Positions 63,155-64,000 of a DNA stretch of 64,000 nucleotides are shown in pieces. The notes under the pieces were generated by a model, which did no database searches, was not told where the DNA came from, and was given only the letters and a program-made list of their open reading frames with translations. The DNA comes from Cydia pomonella (lineage: Eukaryota; Arthropoda; Insecta; Lepidoptera; Tortricidae). A program made the position numbers and the translations under genes. The stretch covers positions 124,001-188,000 of the forward strand of contig NC_084721.1 of NCBI RefSeq assembly GCF_033807575.1. The letters run 5' to 3'. Positions within the stretch are counted from its first letter, which is position 1; each line of letters begins with the position of its first letter.

Positions 63155-63345
63155 CTCTACATACATATGCATCCAACCAAGTTTGGTGACAAATTGACAA
63201 TGCAATATTATTGTACCATCGAGCTGATCTGATGATGGAGAATGGAGGTGGCAAACGCAACTTAACTGTGTTTTGCCTGTGGAAAAAAAAGTACAGTTAG
63301 CGATAAAAGCTTGTATCAAAAATGTTCTTTTTTGGCTAAATACTT
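63155..63345 (+). repeat. Dispersed repeat, GCGATAAAAGCTTGTATC family, copy 2
   Basis: CAAGTTTGGTGACAAATTGA, ACCATCGAGCTGATCTGATG, GAATGGAGGTGGCAAACGC and ACAGTTAGCGATAAAAGCTT followed by GTATCAAAAATG. Same order as the minus-strand copy at 46810-47095. Confidence 0.6.
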
Positions 63346-63486
63346 ATTTTTTTTCATTTGATGTTTGTCGATGTACGATCGTCATCTTGGCTAGGCCCCC
63401 TGGTTACCAACTTACGAGCAGTCTGCTTGTCAACAGTGGCTCAGTTTTTGTCATTATCACTTCGCTGACACCATCCCATGGAAAAG

Positions 63487-63535
63487 GTAGGTAGGTTGGT
63501 GGCCGTGCGCTTGTTTGCCATGGTTGTATAACAAA
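63487..63535 (+). repeat. LINE tail scrap
   Basis: GGTTGGTGGCCGTGCGCTTG, TTTGCCATGGTTGTATAACA resembles the GGGCCGTATGCTTGTTTGCC...GTATAA terminal block with many changes. Confidence 0.35.
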
Positions 63536-64000
63536 ACGTACATACCTATTGGTCTGTCGTGACCCCTGATCCTGGTTGCGCGTCCGCCTGTCCGCGCGAG
63601 CTCCCAACCGATCCCAATTATAGATAACGGCGATCGGAAAAATGCGCTCGGTAGACGTCAGATACTACACTATTATTGCGCGCGCGCAGACTCGTCAAAT
63701 CTTGCACCAATATAATGTGACCGCACTCTTATACTATTAAGGTTATATTTGAATGTCACCTGCAGCTGCATTTATGTTGCGACGTTACTGCAGCAGCGTT
63801 GATGCAGATGGTTCTTGCTAGCTCTAACACTAGTGAGTAGGGACTGCCCTCGAAGATGTGTCACTAAAAGAATCCCGTAAACGTGTAACGGCCTCCTGGC
63901 CAGTGTTGGCCGAACGTTATTTAGAATTGATCATGTACCCGCCCGTCACGGTGTACGGTTCAATTTGTAATGGTTAATGATCAATTGTAATAACCGTTCG
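63536..64000. other. Unannotated terminal stretch
   Basis: CACCTGCAGCTGCATTTATG at 63758 may be a decayed half of the piggyBac-like MITE at 36124. Otherwise nothing was recognised. Confidence 0.3.

Noticed and set aside
1..64000. CRISPR array
   Set aside because: No series of equal repeats with equal unique spacers. The window is animal DNA, and all multi-copy words belong to dispersed repeats.

Overview
The window is AT-rich animal DNA packed with short interspersed and foldback repeats. The repeat vocabulary points to a moth or butterfly (ditrysian Lepidoptera): HaSE-like tRNA-derived SINEs, CR1/Jockey-like LINE 3' tails, RTE-like reverse-transcriptase remnants and many small MITEs with long terminal inverted repeats. 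I found no host protein-coding gene. Apart from one retroelement reading frame, open frames are short (at most about 160 codons), lie mostly inside repeats or random sequence, and show no conserved domain. The window is best read as intergenic or long-intron DNA.

The dominant feature is an LTR retrotransposon at 50274-54996. It has two 397-bp LTRs that look identical on reading, a 4-bp target duplication (CGCT), a primer-binding-site-like sequence, a polypurine tract and one uninterrupted frame of 1316 codons. The frame encodes, in order, a Gag capsid-like region, a CCHC zinc knuckle, a long Cys/Asn/Ser-rich linker, a DTGA aspartic protease, and a Ty3/Gypsy-type integrase with HHCC, D,D,E and GPY modules. 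The whole reverse transcriptase plus RNase H block is missing by an exact in-frame deletion: the sequence leading into RT is joined directly to the VADTLSRP-like end of RNase H. The frame stays open and runs into the 3' LTR. This young, RT-less but coding Gag-Pro-Int element is the best candidate for something undescribed.

Region by region. 0-9 kb: a CR1-like tail, a SINE with an inverted 5' half, three or four MITEs including a long-arm foldback element, a HaSE-like SINE, a short TTAGG/CCTAA tract and a miRNA-precursor-like hairpin. 9-14 kb: almost repeat-free, with a cluster of TAATCG sites and other regulatory-looking sequence. 14-27 kb: LINE tails, MITEs and a LINE ORF2 C-terminal remnant. 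27.5-31 kb: a 476-bp palindrome centred on a MITE, and a 1135-bp non-autonomous hAT-like element with a perfect 8-bp target duplication that sits at the end of another MITE. 31-50 kb: MITEs, a SINE, an RTE-like RT pseudogene and CR1-like LINE debris. 50-58 kb: the LTR element, then a MITE split by a later composite LINE insertion. 58-64 kb: mostly plain AT-rich DNA with SINE and MITE fragments. A GC-rich 12-mer (GGCGCGGGCGCA) recurs across the window, four times exactly and always on the + strand.

Limits: family names rest on motif recognition without database search. Repeat ends are reading estimates unless a target duplication or terminal repeat fixes them.
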